Below the pieces are notes generated by a model. The model worked only from the letters and a program-made list of their open reading frames with translations. It ran no database searches and had not been told where the DNA came from. A program made the translations under genes and the position numbers. A DNA stretch of 64,000 nt from an uncultured Bacteroidota bacterium. Lineage in GTDB: Bacteria > Bacteroidota > Bacteroidia > Chitinophagales > LD1. The stretch spans positions 21,801 to 85,800 of the forward strand of contig CAIOTH010000101.1 of assembly GCA_903861145.1 (NCBI GenBank), in the 5' to 3' direction. This document shows, in pieces, positions 43,981 to 52,983 of this stretch. The stretch's first letter is position 1; each line of letters starts with the position of its first letter.

Positions 43981-44015
43981 GAAAGAGGCTGTCTAAAAGT
44001 TAGGCAGCCTCTTTC
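43981..44015 (+). terminator. Terminator of the small helical protein gene
   Basis: 14-bp stem with one wobble (43981-43994 with 44002-44015), loop of 7, followed by ttatttt. Confidence 0.88.
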
Positions 44016-44170
44016 TTATTTTATGCCTTACAAGGAACTTTAATCAGCTTGCAATTCACTCCTCACTGCAATTGCAATTTACTGGCATTACAATTGCGTA
44101 AAACTCAATTTTCCTTTCTCTTTACGCTTATCTCCAAAACAATGCAGCTATCCTCACAAATCTGCGCGTA

Positions 44171-44202
44171 GAATTTGTCGGGTTTTGTCAACTTTTGTCA
44201 AC
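44171..44202. repeat. 32-nt intergenic repeat, copy 2
   Basis: Exact copy of 21029-21060 ending in two ttttgtcaac decamers (44183-44192, 44193-44202). Confidence 0.85.
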
Positions 44203-44248
44203 CTTTTTGAACCGGGTGATCCGGCTTTAACTTCGAATCGCTGGAAAA

Positions 44249-44278
44249 TGTAACCTTTTGTAACCCTTTGTAACCTTT
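44249..44278. repeat. Three decamers tgtaaccttt
   Basis: 44249-44258, 44259-44268 and 44269-44278; the middle one has one change. The spacing is exactly 10 nt. Confidence 0.8.
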
Positions 44279-44300
44279 TTCATTTGCATTTGCCTTTCAA

Positions 44301-44328
44301 CTAGAAACTAGAAACCAGAAACTCGAAA
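44301..44328. repeat. Four degenerate heptamers
   Basis: ctagaaa, ctagaaa, ccagaaa, ctcgaaa in direct succession. A short tandem array of no known role. Confidence 0.7.
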
Positions 44329-44396
44329 TTACAACGGCAAACTTAAAGCTTCTACAAACAATTTAGGCAACAAGATATAGGCAGGGTGGGCATAAC

Positions 44397-44834
44397 TCAA
44401 TCGGCGTTCATGCCAGGCTTCTTAAGCGATGGATGGTCGGTAAACTCAATAATAGTATCACCCGATAGGTATTCAACCCACATAGCATCCTGCTCCACAT
44501 CAATCACTAAATCGGCACTTGGCATCGCCCTGTCCGAATCGCTAAAAAATTGGGCTATTAATAGTTGGCCTTGCTTTACAATTTCAATAGGCCGGTCGTA
44601 AACGGTCTTACCCATAAATACCTGGAAACTATCCTTTAGCATATTGGCCAGCCTGCGTTGCACAACCTGGTTGCGCAGTAAACCTACATCCGAAGGCAAC
44701 TTTCCTTCATACTGCAGCAAAAAAGCCAATTCACCCTTCGGATTATCACTTTGCACCTCCTGCCTAGGCTTTGTATTGCAGGCATAAAGCAACAAGCTTA
44801 ACCCGAATGCTACAACAAGCGATTTAGCTTTCAT
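44397..44834 (-). CDS. Lipoprotein, function unknown
   Basis: 145 aa. Lipobox LLYAC (Cys19). The rest is mixed alpha/beta (GELAFLLQYEGKLPSDVGLL, then QLLIAQFFSDSDRAM and DAMWVEYLSGDTIIEF). Its start codon directly abuts the stop of the deoxyhypusine-synthase-like gene (44835), so translation is coupled. No family recognised. Confidence 0.65.
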   Translation of the reverse strand: MKAKSLVVAFGLSLLLYACNTKPRQEVQSDNPKGELAFLLQYEGKLPSDVGLLRNQVVQRRLANMLKDSFQVFMGKTVYDRPIEIVKQGQLLIAQFFSDSDRAMPSADLVIDVEQDAMWVEYLSGDTIIEFTDHPSLKKPGMNAD

Positions 44835-45806
44835 TTACCATTTTAAAAGGTAAGCAAATATCAGTGGGGCTACTATGGTAGCATCACTTTCTACAATAAA
44901 CTTAGGGGTATCAATACCTAATTTGCCCCAGGTAATTTTTTCGTTTGGCACTGCACCCGAGTATGAACCGTAAGAAGTAGTTGAATCGCTTATCTGGCAG
45001 AAATAACTCCAAAAAGGAACATCAGTCCATCCCAAATCCTGGTACATCATAGGGACCACGCAAATCGGGAAATCGCCGGCAATACCGCCACCAATTTGGA
45101 AAAACCCAACCCCTTTACCGGCACTGTTATTTCTATACCAATCGCTTAGCCAAACCATGTATTCAATACCACCACGAACGGTTGTTGCTTTCAATTCACC
45201 TTTTATGCAATAAGAAGCAAAAATGTTACCCATAGTTGAATCTTCCCATCCCGGGCAAATAATAGGCAGGTTCTTTTCAGCCGCCGCTATCATCCAGCTA
45301 TGCTTAGGGTCAATTTCGTAATATTGTTTTAGCACGCCGCTCAAAATCATTTTATACATAAACTCATGAGGCAAATAGCGTTCTCCCTTGCTGTCAGCAT
45401 CTTTCCATAATTCGTAAATATGCTTTTGCAGGCGGCGGAAAGCCTCTTCCTCAGGTATACAAGTATCGGTAACACGGTTAAAACCATGCTCCAGCAAATC
45501 CCATTCTTCCTGCGGAGACAAATCCCGGTAGTTAGGCACTCTTTTATAGTGAGTATGAGCCACCAGGTTCATTAAATCCTCCTCAAGGTTAGCACCGGTG
45601 CACGAAATAATTTGCACTTTATCCTGGCGTATCATTTCAGCCAGGCTTATGCCTAGTTCAGCGGTACTCATGGCTCCGGCCAGGGTAATCATCATTTTGC
45701 CACCCTCTGCAAGGTGCGTTTCATAACCTTTAGCCGCATCAATTAATGCTGCTGAATTGAAGTGACGATAATGATGCGTAATAAAATCTCTAACCGGGCT
45801 TGCCAT
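44835..45806 (-). CDS. Deoxyhypusine synthase-like protein
   Basis: 323 aa. N-terminal GGKMMITLAGAMSTAELG and ISCTGANLEEDLMNLVAH, and C-terminal SYSGAVPNEKITWGKLGID and ESDATIVAPL, follow deoxyhypusine synthase. The active-site lysine of the eukaryotic enzyme (Lys329 in S-W-G-K) is kept here in TWGK (about residue 295). Bacteria lack eIF5A, so the bacterial enzyme probably acts on polyamines, as homospermidine synthase relatives do (family knowledge; not shown here). It shares a zero-gap junction with the next lipoprotein gene. Confidence 0.9.
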   Translation of the reverse strand: MASPVRDFITHHYRHFNSAALIDAAKGYETHLAEGGKMMITLAGAMSTAELGISLAEMIRQDKVQIISCTGANLEEDLMNLVAHTHYKRVPNYRDLSPQEEWDLLEHGFNRVTDTCIPEEEAFRRLQKHIYELWKDADSKGERYLPHEFMYKMILSGVLKQYYEIDPKHSWMIAAAEKNLPIICPGWEDSTMGNIFASYCIKGELKATTVRGGIEYMVWLSDWYRNNSAGKGVGFFQIGGGIAGDFPICVVPMMYQDLGWTDVPFWSYFCQISDSTTSYGSYSGAVPNEKITWGKLGIDTPKFIVESDATIVAPLIFAYLLKW

Positions 45807-46214
45807 AATATTTGAATTAGTGGTTAATAATAAGGTGCTGCGAAAATCTGAATTTTTTGCAAACCGCCAAGCACGTGGGGAAAAGTAATTGCCTTAACCC
45901 AGTTGTATTTAAATTCGGCCTCTCAGCTATTGCCGTTAAGAAAAGGATTCATGCATAGCCAAAAGGAAAAAAACGCTGTATGAGGCTAACCGATAGTAAA
46001 CTATAAGCGCCTGAGAACCTGATGTAAACTAATAGAACAAAATGGGCGCCGAGTTCGTTTATTTCCCTGCGTAGAGAAGCCTTTTTAGGCAAGAGCTGAG
46101 CAGCCTTGATTTTTTGGTTCTTTTTTATCAAGAAAAAAGAACGGCAATTGAGGTTAATAGGCTAATCATGAGCGGTGGATAAAGGAAAATCACATCAGTT
46201 TACCAAATAAAAAA
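45807..46214. other. Intergenic, about 400 bp
   Basis: No gene seen. Contains a hairpin repeat at 46117-46142. A 60-codon minus frame (45949-46131) crosses that hairpin and is unlikely to be real. Confidence 0.5.
46117..46142. repeat. Hairpin repeat, gttctttttt / aaaaaagaac
   Basis: Perfect 10-bp stem (46117-46126 with 46133-46142), 6-nt loop. Elements of this kind recur between genes in Bacteroidota (from memory). Confidence 0.6.
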
Positions 46215-46245
46215 GCCCGCAGATAATTACAAATTACCCACGGGC
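46215..46245 (-). terminator. Terminator of the exported protein at 46269
   Basis: Stem gcccg (46215-46219) with cgggc (46241-46245), extended by a taatt/aatta inner pairing, followed on the minus strand by a T run. Confidence 0.75.
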
Positions 46246-46268
46246 CTAAGCTTATAGCCTGCTTCTTT

Positions 46269-46835
46269 CTAAAAATCAACCTGTGCTGTAGGGGCTGAAG
46301 TTGGAACTGTTACGTTTATATTTTCAAATTTACCCTTTACATTTACTATAGGTTGGCTTTCACCCGGCTTAACCCACTCTAACATTTTGCCTTCAAATTC
46401 GGCACTTAAAATCATAGCGGTTCTGTCAGCATTGTAGTGAACATTGGTTACCCTTATCTTGGTTTGGCCGGGTATACTCAAAAACTTCTGGTTATTAAAG
46501 TGGAATACAATCTTTTGGCCCGATACATTGCCTACTGTAGCATCTGCAAATGCATATTGCAACTGCAAACTTTCCTCAAACGAATTACCACTTTGGTCGT
46601 AATAGGTGCCTCCAAAAAACGTAAGGGCAGTACTCTGCTCGTGTTTCGAGTATTCAGATCTATTCACAACCTCCGCGGTATATTTATTGCGGCTATCAAA
46701 TCTTTTGCCGTCTATAGATGCCGAGAAGTGGCCTTCATTTTTAAATTGTGGACTATCTGCACCTTGACCGTTTTTTAAAGAGGCTGCAAATAAAAATAAG
46801 CCCGCAAGCGCAAATGTTTTTACTAGGTTTTTCAT
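46269..46835 (-). CDS. Exported protein, function unknown
   Basis: 188 aa from the ATG at 46835; the frame remains open to 46940, but its first 35 residues do not suit an exported protein. Signal peptide (LVKTFALAGLFLFAASL). The mature part is beta-rich (FSASIDGKRFDSRNKYTAEV, ALTFFGGTYYDQSGNSF). No lipobox. It resembles the small DUF6252-like exported proteins of the phylum only loosely. It has its own terminator. Confidence 0.65.
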   Translation of the reverse strand: MKNLVKTFALAGLFLFAASLKNGQGADSPQFKNEGHFSASIDGKRFDSRNKYTAEVVNRSEYSKHEQSTALTFFGGTYYDQSGNSFEESLQLQYAFADATVGNVSGQKIVFHFNNQKFLSIPGQTKIRVTNVHYNADRTAMILSAEFEGKMLEWVKPGESQPIVNVKGKFENINVTVPTSAPTAQVDF

Positions 46836-47076
46836 TATTATGGTTTGTAATGTTTTAAAATTATGTGTCTTGTATGCTTTGTTACGCGCACATATTTTAA
46901 AAGATACATGATAAAATAGCTCAAGCCTGTAATTGGGCATATTTACAATGCACGGCTTTACAAGAACAACTTTTGCGTTATGCGAAAACCGATTTGCCGC
47001 TGAGTTCCTCTGTAATCAACAAGCCTTTAACTTTTCCTTTGCACTCATAAATCACAAAAAGTAATTATTTTAAAAC

Positions 47077-48057
47077 ATGAAAAAAATCCTGGTTCTCGGT
47101 GGCACCATGTTTATTGGCCGCATGCTCACCGAAAAACTTATTGCCTTGGGGACTTACGAGGTTACCTTATTCAACCGCGGCAAAGCCAACACAGATATCT
47201 TTAAAGACGTAAAGCAAATACACGGTGACAGGGAAACTGCCGACATCGAAAAAATATACAATCAACACTGGGATTGCATTATTGATTTTAGCGGTTACCA
47301 CCCGGCAACATTTGAAAAGCTGCTGAAAAATATTCAGGGGAATGTTGGCCGCTATATTTTTATTAGCACCGTTTCGGTGTTCGATATCGAAAAACACAGT
47401 GGGCAATTAATTACAGAGCAACTTCCAACACGCGCCTGTAGCAAAGAACAAATGATTTCGCCTCTTTGGGATGCTTACGGCGAGAAGAAGGCCGAGATGG
47501 AGCGCATTTTAATGCAGCATCATAATTTGGATAAAATCATATTTCGCCCAAGCTTTATTTATGGCAAATACGACTGGACCGAACGCTTTTACTATTGGCT
47601 TTACCGGGTTCAAAACTGTAACAAGTTTTTATTGCCTGATAACGGCACACCGCGAAACCTGAGCTTGACTAACGCCGATGATTTAATCGATGCTTTGCTA
47701 ATGGCTATTGAAATTGGTCCACATGCCACCATTTACAATACTGTTTCAACACCCGCAATTTCCATCCGGCAATTACTACACATTGCCTCAACTGCCTATG
47801 GCAAAAATCCTGAAATAATAACCGTTGGCGAAAAGCAGTTGAAAGAGCATGCTTTACAGCTTTCCCAGTTTCCCTTAGTAATGCCAATTGATTTCACCAC
47901 AGATGATTCGCTATGGAAAAAAGACTTCCCATTTGAGCGGAAGGATGTTGCCGCTACTTTGCTTGAAATGAGAGACTACAAAGGAAACTCAGGTTACCCT
48001 TTGCCAGCTGCTGGATTGAATGTTGCAAAAGAGCAGGAGATTATTGGACAGCTTTAA
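47077..48057 (+). CDS. NAD-dependent epimerase/dehydratase-like SDR
   Basis: 326 aa. Rossmann motif GGTMFIGR at residues 8-15 (a GxxGxxG variant), TVSVFDIEK with the catalytic-type Ser/Thr and YGEKKAEME (Y-x-x-x-K). The substrate domain (NCNKFLLPDNGTPRNLSLTNADDL) resembles the NAD-dependent epimerase/isoflavone-reductase-like group. Substrate unknown. Its 3' end overlaps the convergent response regulator by 4 bp. Confidence 0.88.
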   Translation: MKKILVLGGTMFIGRMLTEKLIALGTYEVTLFNRGKANTDIFKDVKQIHGDRETADIEKIYNQHWDCIIDFSGYHPATFEKLLKNIQGNVGRYIFISTVSVFDIEKHSGQLITEQLPTRACSKEQMISPLWDAYGEKKAEMERILMQHHNLDKIIFRPSFIYGKYDWTERFYYWLYRVQNCNKFLLPDNGTPRNLSLTNADDLIDALLMAIEIGPHATIYNTVSTPAISIRQLLHIASTAYGKNPEIITVGEKQLKEHALQLSQFPLVMPIDFTTDDSLWKKDFPFERKDVAATLLEMRDYKGNSGYPLPAAGLNVAKEQEIIGQL

Positions 48058-48446
48058 TTACTAAAAAGCCGGTTAATTATTTTAATCTGGTTTTCGCTTA
48101 AAGGCTTTTCAAAGTATCCATTTACAAGGCCGCTGGTAACTGCCTTTACTTTATCTTCCTCGCGGAGTGATGAGGTAACTATAAACACAAAAACCCTCGA
48201 CTCATTACAACACTTACCCATCTCTTCATACTTCTTCAAAAAACCAAAACCATCAAGGCCGGGCATATTAAGGTCAAGCAAAATAACATCCGGGCACGAA
48301 TCGGTCTCAGCAAGGTAATTCAATGCTTCCTGGCCATCAATAGCCTCAATAACCTCGCACTCAGGGTCGAAATCTTTTAGTTTTCTCCGGTTTAAAAAAT
48401 TAACGGCGTCATCGTCGTCAATCAATAATACTTTTCGCAAACTCAT
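48054..48446 (-). CDS. Response regulator, receiver domain only
   Basis: 130 aa, a stand-alone receiver domain. Acidic cluster at residues 10-13, phospho-acceptor Asp58 in VILLDLNMPGLDG, Thr91 and Lys114 in FEKP. No output domain, so it acts as a phosphate shuttle or by protein contact (Rcp1-like). Its start overlaps the histidine kinase stop by 4 bp (ATGA), so the two are co-translated. Confidence 0.95.
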   Translation of the reverse strand: MSLRKVLLIDDDDAVNFLNRRKLKDFDPECEVIEAIDGQEALNYLAETDSCPDVILLDLNMPGLDGFGFLKKYEEMGKCCNESRVFVFIVTSSLREEDKVKAVTSGLVNGYFEKPLSENQIKIINRLFSN

Positions 48447-49549
48447 TGGGCAAGAATAGGATTTTTTAAGATGATATCAAAAGTCGTTCCCTTATCCACT
48501 TCACTGTTTACAACAATCTCGCCTCCGTAGGCATCTACAATCGATTTTACAATATGCAGTCCCAAACCGGTACCCTCAATTTTAGGATGAAACCGTTTAA
48601 AAATACCAAACAAGTGTCCCTTATTAGTTGCCATATCAAATCCTAAACCATTGTCTGTAACAACAAATCTGTAAGTTCGTTCATCAATTCTATTTGCATC
48701 AAAAGTAATCAACGGGTCGCGGCCCGGTTTGCGGTATTTAATAGCATTCGTTATCAAATTATAAAACGCACTTTGTAAATACAAATACGGAAACTGAATG
48801 TCCGAAAGCCCGTTAAGATTTACCTTCAAACTGGTATTCGTGTTTTCAATATCTGCCCGTAATGTATCTGTTATGTTGCCAATTATTGCGCCCAACGTCA
48901 TCTGCCCGCTATCCGCACTTTCTTTTACGAGTAATCCCTGTCGTAGTTTCAGTATATCATTTATTCCTTTATTGGTTTTTCGCATTTGGGCAATAACCTT
49001 TTGCTGCATCTTAAGCAACTGCATATCATCAGCCTTTAAATCTTTCGAACGCAATAATTCATTCACTAAATCATCCAGCGTTATAATCGGGTTTTTTATG
49101 TCGTGTGCGCTTATGTAAGCCAACTGCTCAAGGTAATTACCAGCCACTTTAAGTTCAGTAAGTTGCTTTTTTATGGTGGCTTCGCGGTTAACTCTATCAG
49201 TTATATCAGTAATTGAAAGCAAAATCACCGCTCCATCATGGGCATCCATTTCCGTTAAGCCTGTTTCTACAGTAAAATCTGTTCCGCCTTTTTTTGATGC
49301 CGTTAGCTCGCGCCTCGTATCTGCACCTTCAAAAAACATCTTTCTAAATTGCGATTGATTATCGAAATGCCTGGGAAACAGTAATTGAACCGGCTGGCCC
49401 TTAAGCTCATTTTTTGAATACCCGAACAGCGTTTCGCCTTTCTGGTTACTATAGGTTATATTGCCGTCACCACCCAAAACAAGCAGCGCATTGGGATTGT
49501 ATTCAACAATCGCTTCAAAGGTGGTTTTGTTAAGGCCGGGTTCGGTCAT
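48443..49549 (-). CDS. PAS-domain sensor histidine kinase
   Basis: 368 aa, no membrane segment. PAS domain at residues 8-120 (FEAIVEYNPNALLVLGGDGNITYSN..., FGYSKNELKG), a dimerisation helix with the phospho-accepting His149 in ISAHDIKNP, and an ATPase domain with N box (NLITNAIKYR), G1 (VTDNGLGFD) and G2 (GTGLGLHIVK). It probably senses a cytoplasmic signal and phosphorylates the receiver protein encoded directly downstream. Confidence 0.95.
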   Translation of the reverse strand: MTEPGLNKTTFEAIVEYNPNALLVLGGDGNITYSNQKGETLFGYSKNELKGQPVQLLFPRHFDNQSQFRKMFFEGADTRRELTASKKGGTDFTVETGLTEMDAHDGAVILLSITDITDRVNREATIKKQLTELKVAGNYLEQLAYISAHDIKNPIITLDDLVNELLRSKDLKADDMQLLKMQQKVIAQMRKTNKGINDILKLRQGLLVKESADSGQMTLGAIIGNITDTLRADIENTNTSLKVNLNGLSDIQFPYLYLQSAFYNLITNAIKYRKPGRDPLITFDANRIDERTYRFVVTDNGLGFDMATNKGHLFGIFKRFHPKIEGTGLGLHIVKSIVDAYGGEIVVNSEVDKGTTFDIILKNPILAQ

Positions 49550-49829
49550 GGTCTAAGTCTTTCACAGGTTAAGTCCTAATCGCTTAATTATGGTGGCTAA
49601 AATACCGGTATTCTGCATGTCTTAAATACAAACTTATCCGCACAGTCCTTAACACATAGCTTAGCTTCTGCAAGTTAATATAGCCAGTAAACATATAATG
49701 CGCAAGTTTTTGAACCCTAAAGCAATTATCTATTGTTTCAATTACCGGTCAAACGGTTTTCCGTTGCTCGGGCATTGCGAAATCGCTGGCTTCCCTAGCG
49801 CCTCGTCAAAAAAGTAACATCTTTAGCTT

Positions 49830-51896
49830 ATGAACCGCCCCATCAACTTTTTGTGCCTTCTGTGGTTATTGGTTCATCTAATTTCATGTAATTCGCATTC
49901 AGCTATGCAACATCCATATACCAACGATTTAATAAACGAAACCAGCCCGTACCTGCTTCAACACGCCCATAACCCTGTGCATTGGACCGGCTGGCACGAA
50001 GCCGCTTTTAAAAAGGCGAAAGAAGAAAACAAGCTGGTAATAATAAGCATTGGCTATAGCGCCTGCCATTGGTGCCATGTTATGGAACACGAAAGCTTTG
50101 AAGATACCGCCGTAGCAGCCATTATGAACGAACACTTCATCTGCATTAAAGTCGACCGCGAGGAACGCCCTGATGTTGACCAGATATATATGGATGCCGT
50201 GCAATTAATAACCGGCCGTGGTGGCTGGCCCTTAAACGCAATCGTACTACCAGATGGTAGGCCGGTCTACGCCGGCACCTATTTTCCTAAAGAAAACTGG
50301 ATCAAAGTGCTCGAGTACTTTGTTGATTATTGGAAAAACCACCATGCCGAAGCCATTGAGCGCGCCAATGAAATTACCAAAGGCATTCAGGTTACCGATA
50401 CCATTACCGCCAAACCCGAAACTACCTTTGCTGCCGCCGACCGCACGGCAGTATTTTCGAAAATTGACAGCACCATCGATTACGACAAAGGCGGCAGGAG
50501 AGGAGCACCCAAGTTTCCAATGCCCATTAATTACCGCTACCTGTTACGCAACTACTATTACACCAAAAACGAAAAGGCCCTAAAAGCTGTTACCGTCACA
50601 TTGGATAACATGATGAACGGCGGCATTTACGACCAGGTAGGAGGGGGCTTTGCCCGCTATTCGGTTGATGCCGATTGGGAAATTCCGCATTTCGAGAAGA
50701 TGTTGTACGATAACGCACAGCTGATATCCCTATATTCCGAAGCCTACCAGGTAACCCACAATGAACGCTATAAAGAAGTAGTTGATGAAACCTACGAGTT
50801 CATCGAGCGCGAGTTAAGCGACCCAAGTGGCGGCTTTTACTCAGCCCTCGATGCCGATAGCGAGGGCGAAGAAGGCAAATTTTACGTTTGGAGTTATGAA
50901 GAATTAAATGCCATTCTGGGCCCCGATTTCGAGGCCTTTTGCAAGGTTTATGATGTTACCCCATCGGGCAATTTTGAGGGAAAGAACAACCTTGTGCGTA
51001 TGCACGGCAAAGGCGCACAACCATTTGTTCCCGATGAGCAAATTCAAAAATGGCGCAAAACCTTGCTGGCTGAACGAAGCAAACGCATTCGCCCAAGGTT
51101 AGATGATAAAATCCTAACCTCATGGAATGCCCTAATGCTAAGTGGATACCTGGATGCCTATCGTGCCTTCGGCGAAAAGCGCTTTTTAGACCGCGCCCTT
51201 AAAAACGCCAATTTCATAAAAGCCCATATGCTTCAGCCCGACTATAGCCTTAAACGCAATTACAAAAACGGCAAAAGCAATATCAGCGGCTTTTTAGATG
51301 ACTACAGCTTTACTTGCGAAGCCTTCATCACACTCTATCAGGCCACCTTCGATGAGCAATGGCTTAACCTGGCTAACCAAATAGCCAACCACACAATTCA
51401 GCACTTTAGTAATGCCACAAACGGTATGTTTTTCTACACCTCAATTAATGATGACCCCTTGATTGCGCGAAAGACTGAATCATCCGATAACGTAATTCCT
51501 GCATCAAACTCCGGCATGGCCATCGTCCTTTATAAGTTGGGCCTGCTGCTCGATAACCAAAGTTACATCCAGCAGTCAAAACGCGCGCTCAATAACGTAA
51601 AAGATAACATAGTAGGTTATCCCGGTTACTATGCCAATTGGGCCATTTTAATGGATTGGTTTATAAATGAACCTTACGAAGTGGCAATATCGGGCTACAA
51701 TGCCCTCGAGCTCAACAATTCAATCAACAAGCACTTTTTACCCAATTCCCTTATAATGGGCAATATCCATAAATCCACACTGCCCTTACTGACGGATAAA
51801 TACAAGGATAACGAAACCCTCATTTATGTCTGCCAAAACAAAACCTGCCAATTACCTGTTAACAGTGCTGCCGAAGCATTGAAGCAAATAAAATAG
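49830..51896 (+). CDS. YyaL-type thioredoxin-domain protein with lipoprotein signal
   Basis: 688 aa. The family (DUF255 thioredoxin plus a six-hairpin glycosidase-like domain) is normally cytosolic, but here the N-terminus [14 protein letters not shown] with Cys20 is a lipobox, so the protein is probably exported and lipid-anchored. Thioredoxin part: [10 protein letters not shown] (Cys79, Cys82) and RPDVDQIY. The large C-terminal (alpha/alpha) domain holds [20 protein letters not shown] and [18 protein letters not shown] text. Role of the family is unknown; a redox or polysaccharide-related function is guessed. Confidence 0.9.
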   Translation: MNRPINFLCLLWLLVHLISCNSHSAMQHPYTNDLINETSPYLLQHAHNPVHWTGWHEAAFKKAKEENKLVIISIGYSACHWCHVMEHESFEDTAVAAIMNEHFICIKVDREERPDVDQIYMDAVQLITGRGGWPLNAIVLPDGRPVYAGTYFPKENWIKVLEYFVDYWKNHHAEAIERANEITKGIQVTDTITAKPETTFAAADRTAVFSKIDSTIDYDKGGRRGAPKFPMPINYRYLLRNYYYTKNEKALKAVTVTLDNMMNGGIYDQVGGGFARYSVDADWEIPHFEKMLYDNAQLISLYSEAYQVTHNERYKEVVDETYEFIERELSDPSGGFYSALDADSEGEEGKFYVWSYEELNAILGPDFEAFCKVYDVTPSGNFEGKNNLVRMHGKGAQPFVPDEQIQKWRKTLLAERSKRIRPRLDDKILTSWNALMLSGYLDAYRAFGEKRFLDRALKNANFIKAHMLQPDYSLKRNYKNGKSNISGFLDDYSFTCEAFITLYQATFDEQWLNLANQIANHTIQHFSNATNGMFFYTSINDDPLIARKTESSDNVIPASNSGMAIVLYKLGLLLDNQSYIQQSKRALNNVKDNIVGYPGYYANWAILMDWFINEPYEVAISGYNALELNNSINKHFLPNSLIMGNIHKSTLPLLTDKYKDNETLIYVCQNKTCQLPVNSAAEALKQIK

Positions 51897-51984
51897 TTGG
51901 GCGTGGTTGGTGGTAATGGGGTGGCGGTCCTCCCGTTTCGGGAGTTAGAGGGTTTGCAAAGCCGATTTCTTCGCCCGCTTTGCT

Positions 51985-52010
51985 ATTTAACCTTTGCGTT
52001 CTTTGTGTGA
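51985..52010. repeat. Partial copy of the dispersed 'ctttgtg' repeat
   Basis: aacctttgcgttctttgtgtg between the YyaL-type gene and the DUF59 gene; relative of the elements at 23881-23960 and 52874-52938. Confidence 0.4.
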
Positions 52011-52048
52011 AATGTATTTAAACGCTTTTTTCTTATTTAGATATATTC

Positions 52049-52056
52049 TAAATTTG
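52049..52056 (+). promoter_or_regulatory. Candidate -7 box of the DUF59 gene
   Basis: TAAATTTG, a full TAnnTTTG match, only 7 nt ahead of the GTG start at 52064; the transcript would be almost leaderless. Confidence 0.35.
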
Positions 52057-52063
52057 CCTCACT

Positions 52064-52387
52064 GTGAGTGAAACGATTACTGAAGAAGCCATAAAAACAA
52101 GCATCATTGAGGTGCTTAAAACCATATTTGACCCCGAAATACCGGTTAATATTTATGATTTAGGCCTTATTTACGAAGTGAACGTTTTGCCCGATTATAC
52201 TGTTGAAATAGTAATGACCTTAACCTCGCCAAGTTGCCCCGCAGCCGGGATTTTACCCGGCGAAGTGGAAAACAAAGCAAAATCGGTAGCCGGCGTTAAG
52301 GATGTTACTATCGAATTGGTTTTTGAGCCCACCTGGAACCAGGAAATGATGAGCGAAGAAGCTAAACTTGAATTGGGTTTTTTATAG
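52064..52387 (+). CDS. DUF59 / SUF-type Fe-S assembly protein
   Basis: 107 aa, GTG start at 52064 (needed for SETITEEAIKTSII). Motif VNIYDLGLIYEV, then MTLTSPSCPAAGILPGEVENK with the conserved Cys and EPTWNQEMMSEEAKLELG, the DUF59 family (SufT/PaaD-like). It helps assemble or deliver Fe-S clusters; partners vary by species. It is followed 44 bp later by the bacilliredoxin gene and, further on, by the 2Fe-2S oxidoreductase. Confidence 0.93.
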   Translation: MSETITEEAIKTSIIEVLKTIFDPEIPVNIYDLGLIYEVNVLPDYTVEIVMTLTSPSCPAAGILPGEVENKAKSVAGVKDVTIELVFEPTWNQEMMSEEAKLELGFL

Positions 52388-52431
52388 AACACAAATTATA
52401 CCTTGTATATCCAAACTTAAAATAAATCAAT

Positions 52432-52848
52432 ATGTATCCTAAAGAATTAGTTGCCCCAATGAAAGCCGACCTTACTCAAGTTGGTTTTGAAGACTTATTA
52501 ACTGCTGCCGATGTTGACATTGCCCTAACCCAAACCCCGGGTACCGTATTTTTGGTATTCAACTCGGTGTGTGGTTGTGCTGCAGGCGCTGCTCGTCCGG
52601 CATTAAAAACTGCTGTAAAAAGCTCAACCAAAGTGCCCAACAAGCTGGTTACCGTTTTTGCCGGTGTAGATAAAGAAGCTGTTGACCGTGCCCGCGAATA
52701 TACCTTGCCTTACCCTCCATCTTCGCCAAGCATGGCCCTTTTTAAAGATGGCAAGCTGGTTCACTTCGTCGAGCGCCATCAAATTGAAGGCAATACCGCC
52801 GAAACCATCAGCAACCACCTAACAAAAGTGTTTGAGCATTATTGCTAA
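52432..52848 (+). CDS. Bacilliredoxin, BrxA/BrxB family
   Basis: 138 aa. The characteristic CGC motif (Cys47, Cys49) follows a short strand (FLVFNSVCGCAAG), and the helix ARPALKTAV comes next. These thioredoxin-like proteins remove bacillithiol or similar thiols from proteins. Whether this host makes bacillithiol cannot be read from the window. It is preceded by DUF59 and followed by a hairpin repeat. Confidence 0.93.
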   Translation: MYPKELVAPMKADLTQVGFEDLLTAADVDIALTQTPGTVFLVFNSVCGCAAGAARPALKTAVKSSTKVPNKLVTVFAGVDKEAVDRAREYTLPYPPSSPSMALFKDGKLVHFVERHQIEGNTAETISNHLTKVFEHYC

Positions 52849-52873
52849 CAGTTTTGTTTAAGCTATTATGTCG

Positions 52874-52938
52874 CTAAGGCACAAGGAAGATAGGTTGTTA
52901 CTTATTTCTTTGTGCCTTAGTGTCTTTGTGGCTACCTG
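52874..52938. repeat. Hairpin repeat behind the bacilliredoxin gene
   Basis: ctaaggcacaa (52874-52884) pairs with ttgtgccttag (52910-52920), 11 bp, with further imperfect pairing inwards. Member of the dispersed repeat family. It may end the upstream transcript. Confidence 0.55.
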
Positions 52939-52955
52939 CATTTACGCTATGTTTT

Positions 52956-52963
52956 TATATTTG
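52956..52963 (+). promoter_or_regulatory. Candidate -7 box of the PaaE-like gene
   Basis: TATATTTG, a full TAnnTTTG match, 20 bp ahead of the ATG at 52984. Confidence 0.4.
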
Positions 52964-52983
52964 CGCGCTACAAAAATATCGCA

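Larger units (their letters stand above)
43962..44396. other. Intergenic, 435 bp, repeats and terminator only
   Basis: Holds the terminator (43981-44015), the 32-nt repeat copy 2 (44171-44202), a triple decamer (44249-44278), and four heptamers of the ctagaaa type (44301-44328). No gene seen. Confidence 0.65.

Noticed and set aside
44171..44328. CRISPR or origin suspected from the short repeats
   Set aside because: Units are 7 or 10 nt with no spacers, no cas genes, and no DnaA-box cluster or replication gene nearby.
45949..46131. 60-codon minus frame
   Set aside because: It includes the gttctttttt/aaaaaagaac hairpin repeat; composition is not protein-like.
46836..46940. N-terminal extension of the exported protein at 46269
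   Set aside because: The 35 residues would precede the signal peptide and look non-coding; the ATG at 46835 is preferred.
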